NCBI GenBank assembly: GCA_045564915.1
Contig: JBJLGL010000005.1
Span: 124,001-188,000, forward strand
Reading direction: 5' to 3'
From: JAQWRV01 sp045564915
GTDB taxonomy: Bacteria; Pseudomonadota; Alphaproteobacteria; Rhodospirillales; Rhodospirillaceae
DNA: 64,000 bases
Below, in pieces: positions 46,542 to 55,904 of this stretch (positions are counted from its first letter, which is position 1; each line of letters starts with the position of its first letter). The notes below the pieces were generated by a model. The model made no database searches. It had not been told where the DNA came from and worked only from the letters and a program-made list of their open reading frames with translations. Both the position numbers and the translations under genes were made by a program.

Positions 46542-46991
46542 ATGTCTTTTCATACTGAAAATCGTGTTCTTCCTTTTACGCAGCAGCAGATCTTTGAATT
46601 AGTGGCCGATGTTGAGAAATATCCAGAATTTCTTCCTTGGTGTCTTGCTTGCCGCAAAACGAAAATATTAGACGATGGGTTTGAAGCAGACCTTGCCATT
46701 GGTTTTAAGATGGTTCGCGAACAATTCTCATCGCGGATAATACTAAGTTGCCCTAATCAGATTGAGGTGTCGAAATTGGGGGGTCCATTCCGTACACTAT
46801 CAAATCTGTGGCAATTCAAATCTACAGATAATGGTAATAGCACAGAAATTAACTTTAGCCTTGAGTTTGAATTCCACTCACGTATTTTGCAAAAGATGAT
46901 TGGTGTCCTATTCGAACAAGCTGTCCACAAGATGGTTGCTGCATTCGAAGCGCGTGCACATTCACTCTACGGAGTGTCGGATGAACTCTAG
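46542..46991 (+). CDS. ratA: RatA/COQ10-type START-domain protein
   Basis: 149 residues. It has the polyketide cyclase/START fold: ENRVLPFTQQQIFELVAD, VEKYPEFLPWC, MVREQFSSRI, GPFRTLSNLWQF. Homologues in alphaproteobacteria and mitochondria (Coq10) bind ubiquinone. The name RatA (ribosome association toxin) comes from E. coli. The quinone-binding role is the more likely one here. It converges on cinA with a 4-base overlap of the ORF ends. Confidence 0.88.
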   Translation: MSFHTENRVLPFTQQQIFELVADVEKYPEFLPWCLACRKTKILDDGFEADLAIGFKMVREQFSSRIILSCPNQIEVSKLGGPFRTLSNLWQFKSTDNGNSTEINFSLEFEFHSRILQKMIGVLFEQAVHKMVAAFEARAHSLYGVSDEL

Positions 46992-47518
46992 GTAAGCTCC
47001 AGCTCTTTCAATGTTCTATCGCGTTGTTCTAGGCCACTCAGCATAAGCTCCAGCGCAGCACCAACGGCAGAACGTCGAATGTCATCGCGCGTACCAGCAA
47101 ATACGTAACGTTTAACAACAGCATCTTTTCCGGTCTGTGCTAGTGATAAATATACAAGACCCACTGGCTTATCCTGCGTGCCACCGCCAGGTCCGGCAAT
47201 GCCTGTTACTGCAACAGCAAGATCAGCGCCTGAATGTGCGACTGCCCCTTCGGCCATAGCTGCCGCGACAATATCGCTAACAGCACCAAAATCACTAATA
47301 GCGTCAACCGGGACTCCAAGAAGACGTGTTTTGGCTCCATTTGAGTAGGTCACAAACCCACACAGGAAAGCTTCCGATGAGCCCGACACGCTTGTAAGAC
47401 AACTTGAAATCAATCCACCAGTGCAAGATTCAGCTGTGGCTAACGTACAGTCAAAGCTCAAGGCTTTCTCAATAACTGAATCAGCTAATGCAATTAGATC
47501 CGTTGGTAAAGTACTCAT
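46988..47518 (-). CDS. CinA-family nicotinamide-nucleotide amidohydrolase (C-terminal domain only)
   Basis: 176 residues from the ATG at 47518; a TTG at 47536 inside the pgpA end is also open. Conserved segments are LATAESCTGGLISSCLT, GFVTYSNGAKTRLLGV and VAVTGIAGPGGGTQDKPVGLVYL. This short form hydrolyses NMN to nicotinate mononucleotide in NAD recycling. The name CinA does not imply competence. It starts 4 bp after the pgpA stop. Confidence 0.9.
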   Translation of the reverse strand: MSTLPTDLIALADSVIEKALSFDCTLATAESCTGGLISSCLTSVSGSSEAFLCGFVTYSNGAKTRLLGVPVDAISDFGAVSDIVAAAMAEGAVAHSGADLAVAVTGIAGPGGGTQDKPVGLVYLSLAQTGKDAVVKRYVFAGTRDDIRRSAVGAALELMLSGLEQRDRTLKELELT

Positions 47519-47522
47519 GGTC

Positions 47523-47975
47523 TCATACGCCGACAATCAGGAATACTGTATATAAGATGATACCTGCATAGGCGGATGCGCCAATGTCGTCAATCATGAT
47601 AGCAAGAGCACCAGGAATATTTTGTTCGAGAAAGCGGATTGGCCAGGGTTTAAATATGTCGAATAGACGAAATAATATGAAGCCGATACCATACAAGAAA
47701 AGGTCGGGAGGAATAAATGCCAAGGTTAACCACTGGCCAGCTACTTCATCGACAACAACCCAACCAGGATCTTTATGGGCTTCTGAGGTGGCATGTGCTG
47801 CTAACCACCCAAAGATGAAAACTATAAGTACGGCAATCAAGAGACCTGATGAACCCCAGGCCGTGGCGATTACCCAGGCGAATGGCAGTGCTGCTGCAGA
47901 GCCGACAGTGCCGGGTGCTTTGGCACTGTAACCCGCGCCAAACCAGGACAAAAGTATTAGTTTTAATTGGGCCAT
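47523..47975 (-). CDS. pgpA: Phosphatidylglycerophosphatase A
   Basis: 150 residues with about four membrane segments. Signature blocks are YSAKAPGTVGSAAALPFAW, VVDEVAGQWLTL and FRLFDIFKPWPI. It removes the phosphate from phosphatidylglycerophosphate in the inner membrane. Start preceded by GGGAC. First gene of a two-gene unit with the CinA-family gene. Confidence 0.93.
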   Translation of the reverse strand: MAQLKLILLSWFGAGYSAKAPGTVGSAAALPFAWVIATAWGSSGLLIAVLIVFIFGWLAAHATSEAHKDPGWVVVDEVAGQWLTLAFIPPDLFLYGIGFILFRLFDIFKPWPIRFLEQNIPGALAIMIDDIGASAYAGIILYTVFLIVGV

Positions 47976-48337
47976 TTCTTGTCCCTATCTTTATAACTGA
48001 TCCGGATGTTAAGAAACTAATATCGGCCTTTTTTTGAGAAATTCTGGGGTTAGCAGCCTAATTTTGACTGTCAAGGGCAGAGAGTAAACTATTAATCTTG
48101 CTTTCTATTTGAAAAAATTGCAGAAAATCATGAATATTTGCAAGTCAGATGGCGTTTTTGATTGCTGATTAATACTCAGACGGCATTACAATGAAAAGGC
48201 ATCTGCATTGATAGAAAACCTGAGCTGGTTATGCGATAATATAAAGCTCAATAAAAGTAATGAGATCGCATGCGCTGTCCTCCCAGGTGTTTGGGGCCTT
48301 TGGACAGTAGTTTTTTTTCTTGTGTATGGGGATGCAC
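47976..48337. other. 362-bp divergent region with an attenuator-like hairpin
   Basis: It lies between pgpA (minus) and the M23 peptidase (plus). No gene is seen. TTGATA and GATAAT hexamers near 48210-48240 are 21 bp apart, too far for a normal promoter. The right end holds a hairpin and T8 run listed separately. Confidence 0.4.
48275..48318 (+). terminator. Terminator-like hairpin and T8 run in the leader of the M23-bactofilin genes
   Basis: CTGTCC (48275-48280) pairs with GGACAG (48302-48307). An inner CCCA/TGGG or AGG/CCT helix is possible. Three bases later there is an uninterrupted T8 (48311-48318). Nothing upstream on this strand needs termination for over 1.2 kb, so an attenuator in the leader is possible. 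Stem stability is moderate. Confidence 0.45.
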
Positions 48338-49744
48338 ATGTCGAAGTTTGATCCTTATGATCGAAGCCTTTCTGGTGTCCAGCGGTGGTTACAGAGATTT
48401 TTTCCTGAGCGCCAAGTTATTCTGAGAACTGAAGAGAGAATGCGGACTCTTCGCCTTACGACAAATCGTCAGGCTATTGCCACCTTTGCTTTTCTCGCCA
48501 TTGGTGGTTGGTTGTTCGTTAGTTCTGGATTAGTGGTGAGTCACAATGACCGGATCCGCGCTAAGAATATTGAAGTTAAAGATGCCCGCTCCGGATATGA
48601 GCAACTTCTTGCTCAACTCTCTGTTTACAAGAAGAAGATTCACGAAATTACTGATGAATTAAATGACAATAATGAGCGCATGGTTGAGCTGGCTAATCGC
48701 CAAGTTGCTCTTTCAGAGCGGAAAACCACTAGTGGGGCTTTAGCGGTAGCGGCAAGGGAACGCAAACCAAGTTTAGCAGAACGCGTTGCTGGTGTGTTCA
48801 TGGCAAATGATCCCCAGCAGATTGATGTAGCTATTGGTCGCGTTGCATTGGAGCGGGGACGTGTGACCGGTAAACGCGATGAGTTGCGTATTCAATTGGA
48901 ACGGCTTAAATCCGATATGGCTGATTTAACCAGTGTGCATGAAGGTACAGAATTCATAGATCCAAATACACTGGAACTTCGTCGGCTGGTAATCGAGCGT
49001 GATTTAATATATTCGGAGCGTGATGGGTTTATGGGAAGGATTGCGGAACTGGAAGGCCAGCTCCGTGATTTGGAAAGTACCCAATTGCTTTTATTCCATC
49101 GTTTTTCTGAGGTTGCAGAAGAGAAAATCGACAAGATTGAATCCTCTCTGGCGACTACCGGCCTTGAAGTTGAGGCTCTGTTGGCATCCCGCCGAAATGA
49201 GTCAGGAAGTGGGGGGCCATTTATTCCATTAGAGACAGTTTCGATTAATGAAGGGCCACTTCAGGAGTCTCTGATTTCTCTCAATCTAAGAGTAGAAAAA
49301 CTGACCGAGTTGCAGAATCTAACTGCAGTTATGCCAATTGCCAAACCGCTCTTGAGGTATTGGATTACAAGTGGGTTTGGGGTTCGTAAAGATCCGTTTA
49401 ACGGCAGATTTGGGCGCCATAACGGATTAGATTTTGGAGGCCCTTATAAGGCTCCAGTTCTTAGTCCTGGAGAAGGAAAGGTTGTTTACGCTGATTGGCG
49501 AGGGCGGTATGGTCGTTTAATAGAGATCGATCATGGCATGGGCCTGGTTTCTCGTTATGGGCATTTGGCTAAGATCACGGTACAAGAAGGTGATTATGTG
49601 GGGCGTGGTACCGAAATAGGGCTTCTTGGTAACAGCGGACGCAGTACAGGTCCTCATTTGCATTTTGAAGTCTTGTATAAAGGGAAGCCATTGAATCCCT
49701 TGAAATTCATGAAGGTGGGTAGAGATGTTCTCGAACAAGGTTAA
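48338..49744 (+). CDS. Membrane-anchored M23 peptidoglycan endopeptidase with coiled coil (LmdC-like)
   Basis: 468 residues from ATG 48338 (GGGG at 48328-48331); ATGs at 48326 and 48332 are also open. One membrane helix is near residues 44-66 (AIATFAFLAIGGWLFVSSGL), then long coiled-coil segments (about 80-130 and 175-260). The C-terminal LytM domain has RHNGLDFGG (His, Asp), the RYGHL motif and GPHLHFEV (HxH). It cleaves peptide cross-links. It overlaps the bactofilin gene by 20 bases, the LmdC-bactofilin arrangement tied to cell shape in some alphaproteobacteria. Confidence 0.92.
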   Translation: MSKFDPYDRSLSGVQRWLQRFFPERQVILRTEERMRTLRLTTNRQAIATFAFLAIGGWLFVSSGLVVSHNDRIRAKNIEVKDARSGYEQLLAQLSVYKKKIHEITDELNDNNERMVELANRQVALSERKTTSGALAVAARERKPSLAERVAGVFMANDPQQIDVAIGRVALERGRVTGKRDELRIQLERLKSDMADLTSVHEGTEFIDPNTLELRRLVIERDLIYSERDGFMGRIAELEGQLRDLESTQLLLFHRFSEVAEEKIDKIESSLATTGLEVEALLASRRNESGSGGPFIPLETVSINEGPLQESLISLNLRVEKLTELQNLTAVMPIAKPLLRYWITSGFGVRKDPFNGRFGRHNGLDFGGPYKAPVLSPGEGKVVYADWRGRYGRLIEIDHGMGLVSRYGHLAKITVQEGDYVGRGTEIGLLGNSGRSTGPHLHFEVLYKGKPLNPLKFMKVGRDVLEQG

Positions 49745-50219
49745 CGGACAATCTCAGGAACAGGTTGCAATAACGACTGAGGCGCCAGTTAAGTCAGTAC
49801 CGTCTATTATTAGTGTTGTCCTTTCGGTAGAAGGAAATCTTTCTAGTAATGGAGAAATCCAAGTTGATGGTACAGTACTTGGGGATGTGTCATGCAAAGC
49901 ACTTATCGTGGGGATAAAAGGGTCTGTGTGCGGTGAGGTAACAGCGCAGACTGTTCGGATTCATGGTGCAATTAATGGGCAGGTCAAAGCGAAGTCGGTA
50001 TTTCTTGCATCAACTGCGCAGATGTCAGGTGATATTGAGCACGAAAGCCTTGCAATCGAGCCCGGCGCGTACATTGAAGGGCATTGCAAACGCATACCTA
50101 CTGAAGTTCCAAAACGTCTGGCCACAGCCACAAATCAGGAGCCAGTTTCTGCTAAGGTTCGTGGGAAGATAAGTAAGCTGGATAAAGATATTTTGCCGCA
50201 GGCGGCTGCTTCTGTATGA
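49725..50219 (+). CDS. Bactofilin (polymer-forming cytoskeletal protein)
   Basis: 164 residues. The central DUF583 beta-helix (about 25-130) is shown by regularly spaced small-residue turns: LSVEGNLSSNGEIQVDGTVL, GSVCGEVTAQTVRIHGAING, AQMSGDIEHESLAIEPGA. The disordered ends are typical. Bactofilins form non-polar filaments that place wall enzymes. It begins inside the 3' end of the M23 peptidase gene with AAGGTGGG as ribosome site, so the two are translationally coupled. Confidence 0.93.
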   Translation: MFSNKVNGQSQEQVAITTEAPVKSVPSIISVVLSVEGNLSSNGEIQVDGTVLGDVSCKALIVGIKGSVCGEVTAQTVRIHGAINGQVKAKSVFLASTAQMSGDIEHESLAIEPGAYIEGHCKRIPTEVPKRLATATNQEPVSAKVRGKISKLDKDILPQAAASV

Positions 50220-50341
50220 GATCGTGATTATAGCCTGCAATATAGAGTTTTCTTGCGGTTGATTTTTGGACTTGCCTGATCTCCCTCAATATATCGATAA
50301 AATACAAAACGGGGTCTTTACCCTTCATTGTTGTGGGCGCT

Positions 50342-52453
50342 TTATTTAATCGGTATTGGCCGCGACAAGTCTTCCGGAAGTGTTCTTGCTAGTTGTTGCG
50401 TATTTTCCAGAACTGCCCGATACACTTGCAAATTTTCCATGACTCGTTGCACATAATTACGCGTTTCGGTGAAGGGAATTTGTTCCACCCAGTCAATTGG
50501 ATCAATCTCAGGCGAACGAGGATCCCCAAATTCGCGTATCCAGCGTCGAACCCGGCGAGGTCCAGCGTTATAGCCTGCAATAGCCATGACATAAGAGCCA
50601 TCGAAGTCATCAATTAGGTCTTCAAGATATTTTGAACCCAGTCGGATATTATATTCTCCATCAATACTTAGGGCCTCGCGGTCATACCGCTCTCTTATTC
50701 TTTTTGATACAGCCTTGGCAGTGGCTGGCATAAGCTGCATTAGTCCTCTAGCACCGGCACGGCTTCTAGCTCCTACATCAAAGTTACTTTCCTGTCTCGC
50801 TATTGCTAGGAGTAAAGCTTTTTCTGGCCGTGGTGGAAATTGGAATGATGAGATTGGATAGCCATATTCGAGCAGTATAATATGCTCTTGTTCGGCTTTA
50901 CGGCTGATCCTCACGCTGAGATCTATACGATTAAATTTTGCCACCATTTCTGCAGTTAGGTGCCTTTCGGTTGCAAAGTCTGAGATTCTAGCCGCTGCTA
51001 ATACAAATTTTTTCAGGGCATCCTTATTTCCAACTTCCGCAAGCATGCGGACGGCGCGTGCCAACTCCGTCTGGTGGAAGCTATTCCGCTCGCTTATTGT
51101 GGGCATAGGATTCATAGGTAATTGAGGTAAGGTATCGCCCGTGAGTTTTGCGAGTGCGAGTTGACCGTAATATGTGGTGATATGGACAGCTGCTTTTTCG
51201 TACCAGTTTCTGGCTAACTCCAAATCGCCAGCCGCCTCCAATGCTCTACCAGCCCAATAAGCACCTCGTGAAAGGCTAACAGGAAATTCTACCGTATCAT
51301 AGACACGATAGAAGTGTGGCAGTGATGCCTCTGGGTCGTTTAAGAATTGGAGTTGAATCCAACCGGCAAACCACTCTGCTTCAAATACCGATAGAGCATC
51401 AGTTGCGCTGTGCCCTGCCGCTATCTTGTACGCGGTGGTAATTTCGCCTTTAGCTAGTGCGTCTCGTGACAGGATTCTCCGTTCACGCCACCATAAGTCG
51501 GGCCGAATCTGATCAATACCTTTATCAAGAAGTAACTCAGCCGCGCTTTCATATCGCATTCGTTTCCGCCGCCATTTTAGGCGATCATAAACTAGACCAG
51601 AATCATTACGCAGAGACTTGGGTACTTTTGCTATGGCTGCATCAACACCGTAAGATGAGGTTATGAGCGCAATACGGGCTTCTGCCAGCTTTCTGTGATC
51701 TGGTGTGACGCGGCGTACTAAGCGCCGAGCACTATTTACACGGCCACTCCATAGCAGTCTATTTAGGCGACTTAAATGGTCTTTGGGTTTAAGAATTGAG
51801 CCAAAAGAACGCAAGAAACGACGTTCTTGCGAGCGAGTGAAATTACCTTCCAACCATGCTTTTCTTACATTTTGAGTAACAAGTGTTTCATTTCCCAATG
51901 ATTGGTGCGCTTTAGCAAGGGCGGTTAGTCCGGGACCGGTTAGTGGGGGAAATTTCTTAAACCATTCTAATGTCTCAGAAGGTGACATAGATTGATCAAC
52001 CACCTCTTCTGCGCGTATGCGTAAGGTTCTTATATCCGGCCACGTTTGATTTTTTTCTATGAATTGTGCTCTGCTCTTGAAAGAAGTCCGTGCACCTGTT
52101 TCCCGTAGATAAAGCCACGTAATGATCTTACCGGGCAGAGGCGTCTCAATTTTTGCTGCTAGATTTCGAGCTCGAGACCACCGTCTAGATTTTGCTGATG
52201 TTAGTGCCTGAGAGAATGAATCTCGATCTATTTCATTAAGCAAATACGAGTAATCACGTCCGAAGGGGCCATAATATGGAGGTTTACGGGAAGGTAGAAT
52301 GGGCGCGGGAATAGTCTTTGAAAGTTTGAGTGGAATATTGGGCTTTGGAAGCGGCCGAATAATTTCAGCAGCATAGACACCAATGGCTGCAAACAATACA
52401 AAAAATAGCACTGCGAAGAGTAGACAAGCACAGTGCTTGACAAATGCGGTCAT
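50342..52453 (-). CDS. slt: Soluble lytic murein transglycosylase
   Basis: 703 residues from ATG 52453; a GTG at 52465 is also open. An N-terminal membrane/signal segment (about 8-28) precedes a long alpha-helical superhelix (about 90-500) of the Slt70 U-domain type. The catalytic domain has Glu in LAIARQESNFDVGARSRAGA, then GLMQLMPATAKAVS and MAIAGYNAGPRRVRRW. It cleaves peptidoglycan glycan strands with anhydro-muramic ends. Divergent from dapA, as is common in alphaproteobacteria. Confidence 0.93.
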   Translation of the reverse strand: MTAFVKHCACLLFAVLFFVLFAAIGVYAAEIIRPLPKPNIPLKLSKTIPAPILPSRKPPYYGPFGRDYSYLLNEIDRDSFSQALTSAKSRRWSRARNLAAKIETPLPGKIITWLYLRETGARTSFKSRAQFIEKNQTWPDIRTLRIRAEEVVDQSMSPSETLEWFKKFPPLTGPGLTALAKAHQSLGNETLVTQNVRKAWLEGNFTRSQERRFLRSFGSILKPKDHLSRLNRLLWSGRVNSARRLVRRVTPDHRKLAEARIALITSSYGVDAAIAKVPKSLRNDSGLVYDRLKWRRKRMRYESAAELLLDKGIDQIRPDLWWRERRILSRDALAKGEITTAYKIAAGHSATDALSVFEAEWFAGWIQLQFLNDPEASLPHFYRVYDTVEFPVSLSRGAYWAGRALEAAGDLELARNWYEKAAVHITTYYGQLALAKLTGDTLPQLPMNPMPTISERNSFHQTELARAVRMLAEVGNKDALKKFVLAAARISDFATERHLTAEMVAKFNRIDLSVRISRKAEQEHIILLEYGYPISSFQFPPRPEKALLLAIARQESNFDVGARSRAGARGLMQLMPATAKAVSKRIRERYDREALSIDGEYNIRLGSKYLEDLIDDFDGSYVMAIAGYNAGPRRVRRWIREFGDPRSPEIDPIDWVEQIPFTETRNYVQRVMENLQVYRAVLENTQQLARTLPEDLSRPIPIK

Positions 52454-52677
52454 GAAGACGTCCACATATATATTTATAAATCAAGTCAGCATGGTATCAA
52501 TTATTTGCTTAAGCCTAAAGTAACTTTCATCTAAATATCCCTTATAAGATGAGCTAATTCTGCAGGAAAACGCTACGGAGCAGTGTGCTTGCCGACGAGT
52601 GACTAGGGGGCTATGGTCCAATAAATCCTAGACTTACGGCCTCTTGCGATATCGGGCCGTTTTGGAGACCATACGTC

Positions 52678-53553
52678 ATGTTTACCGGGTCTATAACCGC
52701 ACTTATTACACCCTTTCAGGATGGCAACATTGATGAAAAAGCCTTCCAATCATTCGTCAATTGGCAGATTGAGGAAGGAAGTCATGCCCTAGTTCCTTGT
52801 GGAACTACAGGAGAATCGCCCACCTTAACGCACGAAGAGCATAAGCGCGTAGTGGAACTCTGCCTAGATGTTGCTAAGGGAAGGGTGCCAGTTATTGCTG
52901 GGTCTGGCTCGAATTCAACAGCCGAAGCGATTGAGTTAACCAATCACGCGTCCCGAGCGGGAGCAGATGCAGCGCTTGTAGTTACGCCCTATTACAATAA
53001 ACCGAGTCAGGAAGGTCTTGTTGCCCATTTCATAGCAATTGCTGATGCAACGGACATTCCCATTATTATTTATAATATTCCGCCCCGCAGTGTGATCGAT
53101 ATGACTGTAGATACAATGACTATATTAGCAAATCACTCTAATATTGTTGGCGTCAAGGATGCAACGGGCGATCTTGCTCGCCCATTATCAACACGTATCG
53201 AAATAGGTCGTGAATTCTGCTTATTGTCTGGCGATGATGCCACTACTGTTGCATTCCTCGCACAAGGGGGTTTTGGGTGTATTTCTGTGACAGCCAATGT
53301 AGCACCAGGTTTATGCGCTATGCTTCATGATGCCTGGCGGGAGTCTCGTTATGATGATGTTTGGCGTATTCGCGATATAATACATCCTCTTAACCAGGCG
53401 CTTTTCTGTGAACCAAGTCCGGCGCCAGCTAAATTCGCCTGCAGTCTGCTGGGAAAATGTCTTCCTGATACGCGGTTACCGCTTTCCCCCATTTCCCCAA
53501 AAGCGATGACCAATGTTCGGGAAGCTATGCTCCATGCCGAGCTGTTAGACTAG
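52678..53553 (+). CDS. dapA: 4-Hydroxy-tetrahydrodipicolinate synthase
   Basis: 291 residues. It condenses pyruvate and aspartate semialdehyde in lysine and peptidoglycan-precursor synthesis. Catalytic Lys160 is in GVKDATGD, Tyr132 in IIIYNIPPR, and the Thr pair 43-44 in VPCGTTGESPTL. Normal length. It shares the smpB operon (gap 10 bp), a conserved arrangement. Confidence 0.97.
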   Translation: MFTGSITALITPFQDGNIDEKAFQSFVNWQIEEGSHALVPCGTTGESPTLTHEEHKRVVELCLDVAKGRVPVIAGSGSNSTAEAIELTNHASRAGADAALVVTPYYNKPSQEGLVAHFIAIADATDIPIIIYNIPPRSVIDMTVDTMTILANHSNIVGVKDATGDLARPLSTRIEIGREFCLLSGDDATTVAFLAQGGFGCISVTANVAPGLCAMLHDAWRESRYDDVWRIRDIIHPLNQALFCEPSPAPAKFACSLLGKCLPDTRLPLSPISPKAMTNVREAMLHAELLD

Positions 53554-53563
53554 TTGTATAAAT

Positions 53564-54037
53564 ATGCAAAAGTCTGGGTGGATTTCCTCGGGCACGGTCT
53601 CTCAAAATCGTAAAGCGCGGCATGATTACAAAATAGAAGACACTATTGAAGTAGGCCTTGTGCTAACAGGAACAGAGGTTAAGTCCCTGCGATTAGGGCA
53701 CGGCAATATCCAGGAGGCTTATGCGGTCTCTGAAGAAGGTGCTTTCTACTTAATCAATGCCTATATACCGGAGTACGAGGGTGCCAAACATTTTACTCAT
53801 GAACCTAAGCGGAAACGCAAATTGCTTCTGCACCGCAGAGAATTTGAAAGACTTGATGCTGAGGTAGCAAGAAAAGGAATGACTTTGATTCCTTTGTCTT
53901 TATATTTTAATGACCGCGGCCTCGCAAAATTGAAGCTTGGGCTGGCGAAAGGTAAGGCTAATGTTGATAGGCGGGAGACTATTAAGGAACGTGATTGGAA
54001 CCGCCAAAAGGCTCGAGTCCTAAGGGACAAAGGCTAG
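53564..54037 (+). CDS. smpB: SsrA-binding protein SmpB
   Basis: 157 residues. It has the OB-fold core NRKARHDYKIEDTIEVGLVL, TEVKSLRLGHGNIQEAYA, RKRKLLLHRREFERL, then a basic C-terminal tail ending KARVLRDKG. It brings tmRNA to stalled ribosomes. No tmRNA gene is seen in the following 150 bases. Confidence 0.97.
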   Translation: MQKSGWISSGTVSQNRKARHDYKIEDTIEVGLVLTGTEVKSLRLGHGNIQEAYAVSEEGAFYLINAYIPEYEGAKHFTHEPKRKRKLLLHRREFERLDAEVARKGMTLIPLSLYFNDRGLAKLKLGLAKGKANVDRRETIKERDWNRQKARVLRDKG

Positions 54038-54194
54038 CCTACTTTGGTATAGGGTGGCATAAAAATATACTGGTCCCAACGATAAAGAATCGGATATGTG
54101 TGGGCGTGTTTTCGTTAGCTAAAAATAGGTTTTGCACAAAGCTGTCTTTCCCCTTGGCAGCAGTCAATATAGCTAAATATTTCTCTTAATCGGA

Positions 54195-55226
54195 TTATAG
54201 AATCGCTCCTTCAATAATTGAGATATTTGATGGAGGGGGTGTTGGAATAAATCTCAGGAGCTTTAGGTTAGCGGCTTTGAATAGTGCTTCAAAATCCTTT
54301 GCTGTGCGTTCTCGGCCGCTTAGCAGTGTCATGATACCCACATCCATGTATTTATTTGGGTCTGAACCACTGCCTGGCTTAATGATAGCATCTACAACAG
54401 CTATGCGTTCATGAGGCTTTAAAGCTGCGCGGACTTTAGTTAGAATGCGTATTGCATCTTCGTCATTCCAGTCATGTAATATTCTTTTGAGAATATATAC
54501 ATCTGCGCCTGCCGGGACTGAATCAAAAAAGTTGCCTGCAATGCCTTTGTAGCGATTCTCTAAGCTAGCTTGGGAGAGAATATTTGGCGAATTGATGACT
54601 TGGGGCTGGTCAAATAGTATACCACGAAGGTGGGTATATTTTTTCAGAAGGGCGCTAAGTAATCCTCCTCGGCCTCCTCCTATATCCATCACAGTGTGAA
54701 CATCTTCGAAAGGATATGTTTCCGCAATGGCAGCATTCTCTGGTTCAGATATGAGTGCCATAGAGTTGTCAAACATTTCACCATATTTTGGATTTTTTGC
54801 CATGTAATCAAAGAATGGTACACCGTGAGCGAGTGAGAATGCGGGCTTACCCGTTATCAAACCTTCGTGTAAGTGAGCGTAAGTTTCCCACACTAAGTCC
54901 TGCCAGCCTGCCCTCACTAAGGGGTAAACTGATCCTTGTGCATCCTGCCGTAGAACTTCTGATTGTGGGGAGTTTGCGAATGTTCCATCATTATTATGAA
55001 TAAATATATTAATTGAGGCCAGAAACCGCATTATTCGGAACAGAGATGGGGCATGAACGCCACAGGATTCAGCGAGAGTATTGGCATCCTGGGGCTGGTT
55101 GTCGAGCAGATCAGGAATAGCCAATTCAGTAACAATGGCGATGCAACGGGCAGGTAGCAGCTGCCCAGTGATACTGAGAATGGCTGAATGTGGAGAAGGA
55201 GTTGTCTCGGAGTGATCTGTCTGCAT
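54195..55226 (-). CDS. O-methyltransferase family 2 (hydroxyindole/caffeate-OMT-like)
   Basis: 343 residues. A winged-helix dimerisation region (about 15-105) precedes the SAM domain: VMDIGGGRGGLLSALL, GILFDQPQVI, and the catalytic His in LKRILHDWNDEDA. LLSGRERTAKDFEALF follows. This type methylates hydroxyls on aromatic or polyketide compounds. It interrupts the smpB-udg core block as an extra gene, with 157 bp to smpB, and is on the opposite strand. Substrate unknown. Confidence 0.9.
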   Translation of the reverse strand: MQTDHSETTPSPHSAILSITGQLLPARCIAIVTELAIPDLLDNQPQDANTLAESCGVHAPSLFRIMRFLASINIFIHNNDGTFANSPQSEVLRQDAQGSVYPLVRAGWQDLVWETYAHLHEGLITGKPAFSLAHGVPFFDYMAKNPKYGEMFDNSMALISEPENAAIAETYPFEDVHTVMDIGGGRGGLLSALLKKYTHLRGILFDQPQVINSPNILSQASLENRYKGIAGNFFDSVPAGADVYILKRILHDWNDEDAIRILTKVRAALKPHERIAVVDAIIKPGSGSDPNKYMDVGIMTLLSGRERTAKDFEALFKAANLKLLRFIPTPPPSNISIIEGAIL

Positions 55227-55345
55227 CAGTTTTCTCGTAAAAAGGTTGTCATAAATGTTTTAGGCCTAGAGAGTGACTCTTAGTTACTACTTCTTTGAAT
55301 ATATAACCACTGACTCCGACTTGCTGTAAATGAGGACTGAATACT

Positions 55346-55900
55346 ATGAGTAAAATTAATCTTGCTACCGCTTTAGCGGCTTCAATAATCCTACTCACAG
55401 GGCCTGTAACCGCCTTTGCCGAAACAGCCCATGACTTCTCCTTTAATGCTATTGAAGGAGGGGAACTTGCTATGTCTCAGTTCAAGGGTAAGGCCGTGCT
55501 CGTGGTGAATACTGCTTCATTCTGCGGATATACCCCCCAATATGAAGGCTTACAGACTTTGTGGTCAGAATATAAAGATCAGGGTTTAGTTGTGCTTGGG
55601 GTGCCATCCAATGACTTTGGCGCGCAGGAACCTGGTTCATCTGACGAAATTAAAGATTTCTGTCAAACTAACTTCAACGTTGATTTTCCGTTAGCTGCCA
55701 AAGAAGTCGTCAAAGGAAACCGTGCACACCCATTTTATCAGTGGGCTGTTGTAGAGCAAGGGGATGAGAACGCTCCGCGCTGGAACTTTCACAAGTATCT
55801 TGTTGCACCGGATGGAGAGCTTGTTGATGCCTTTCCAAGCAGAGTAAAGCCAATGAGCCAGGAATTAATTTCTTCTGTTAAGGCTAATTTGCCAAAATAA
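55346..55900 (+). CDS. Exported glutathione peroxidase-like thiol peroxidase
   Basis: 184 residues with a signal peptide (about 1-25, ending AFA). The peroxidatic Cys60 is in VVNTASFCGYTPQYEGLQ (a Sec position in mammals, Cys here). Gln and Trp of the active site are in SNDFGAQEPGS and APRWNFHKY. It reduces peroxides in the periplasm, probably with thioredoxin-like donors. It converges on udg with only 4 bp between. GAGGA ribosome site. Confidence 0.93.
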   Translation: MSKINLATALAASIILLTGPVTAFAETAHDFSFNAIEGGELAMSQFKGKAVLVVNTASFCGYTPQYEGLQTLWSEYKDQGLVVLGVPSNDFGAQEPGSSDEIKDFCQTNFNVDFPLAAKEVVKGNRAHPFYQWAVVEQGDENAPRWNFHKYLVAPDGELVDAFPSRVKPMSQELISSVKANLPK

Positions 55901-55904
55901 GGAT

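Noticed and set aside
46542..46991. RatA as a toxin of a toxin-antitoxin pair
   Set aside because: The gene is in its normal place after lipA, there is no antitoxin partner, and the fold is that of the ubiquinone-binding COQ10 family.
46988..47518. CinA as a competence gene
   Set aside because: Only the amidohydrolase domain is present, a housekeeping NAD-recycling enzyme.
54038..54194. tmRNA gene or small gene after smpB
   Set aside because: The stretch has no tRNA-like ends or tag frame. The short open frame over it overlaps smpB in another phase.
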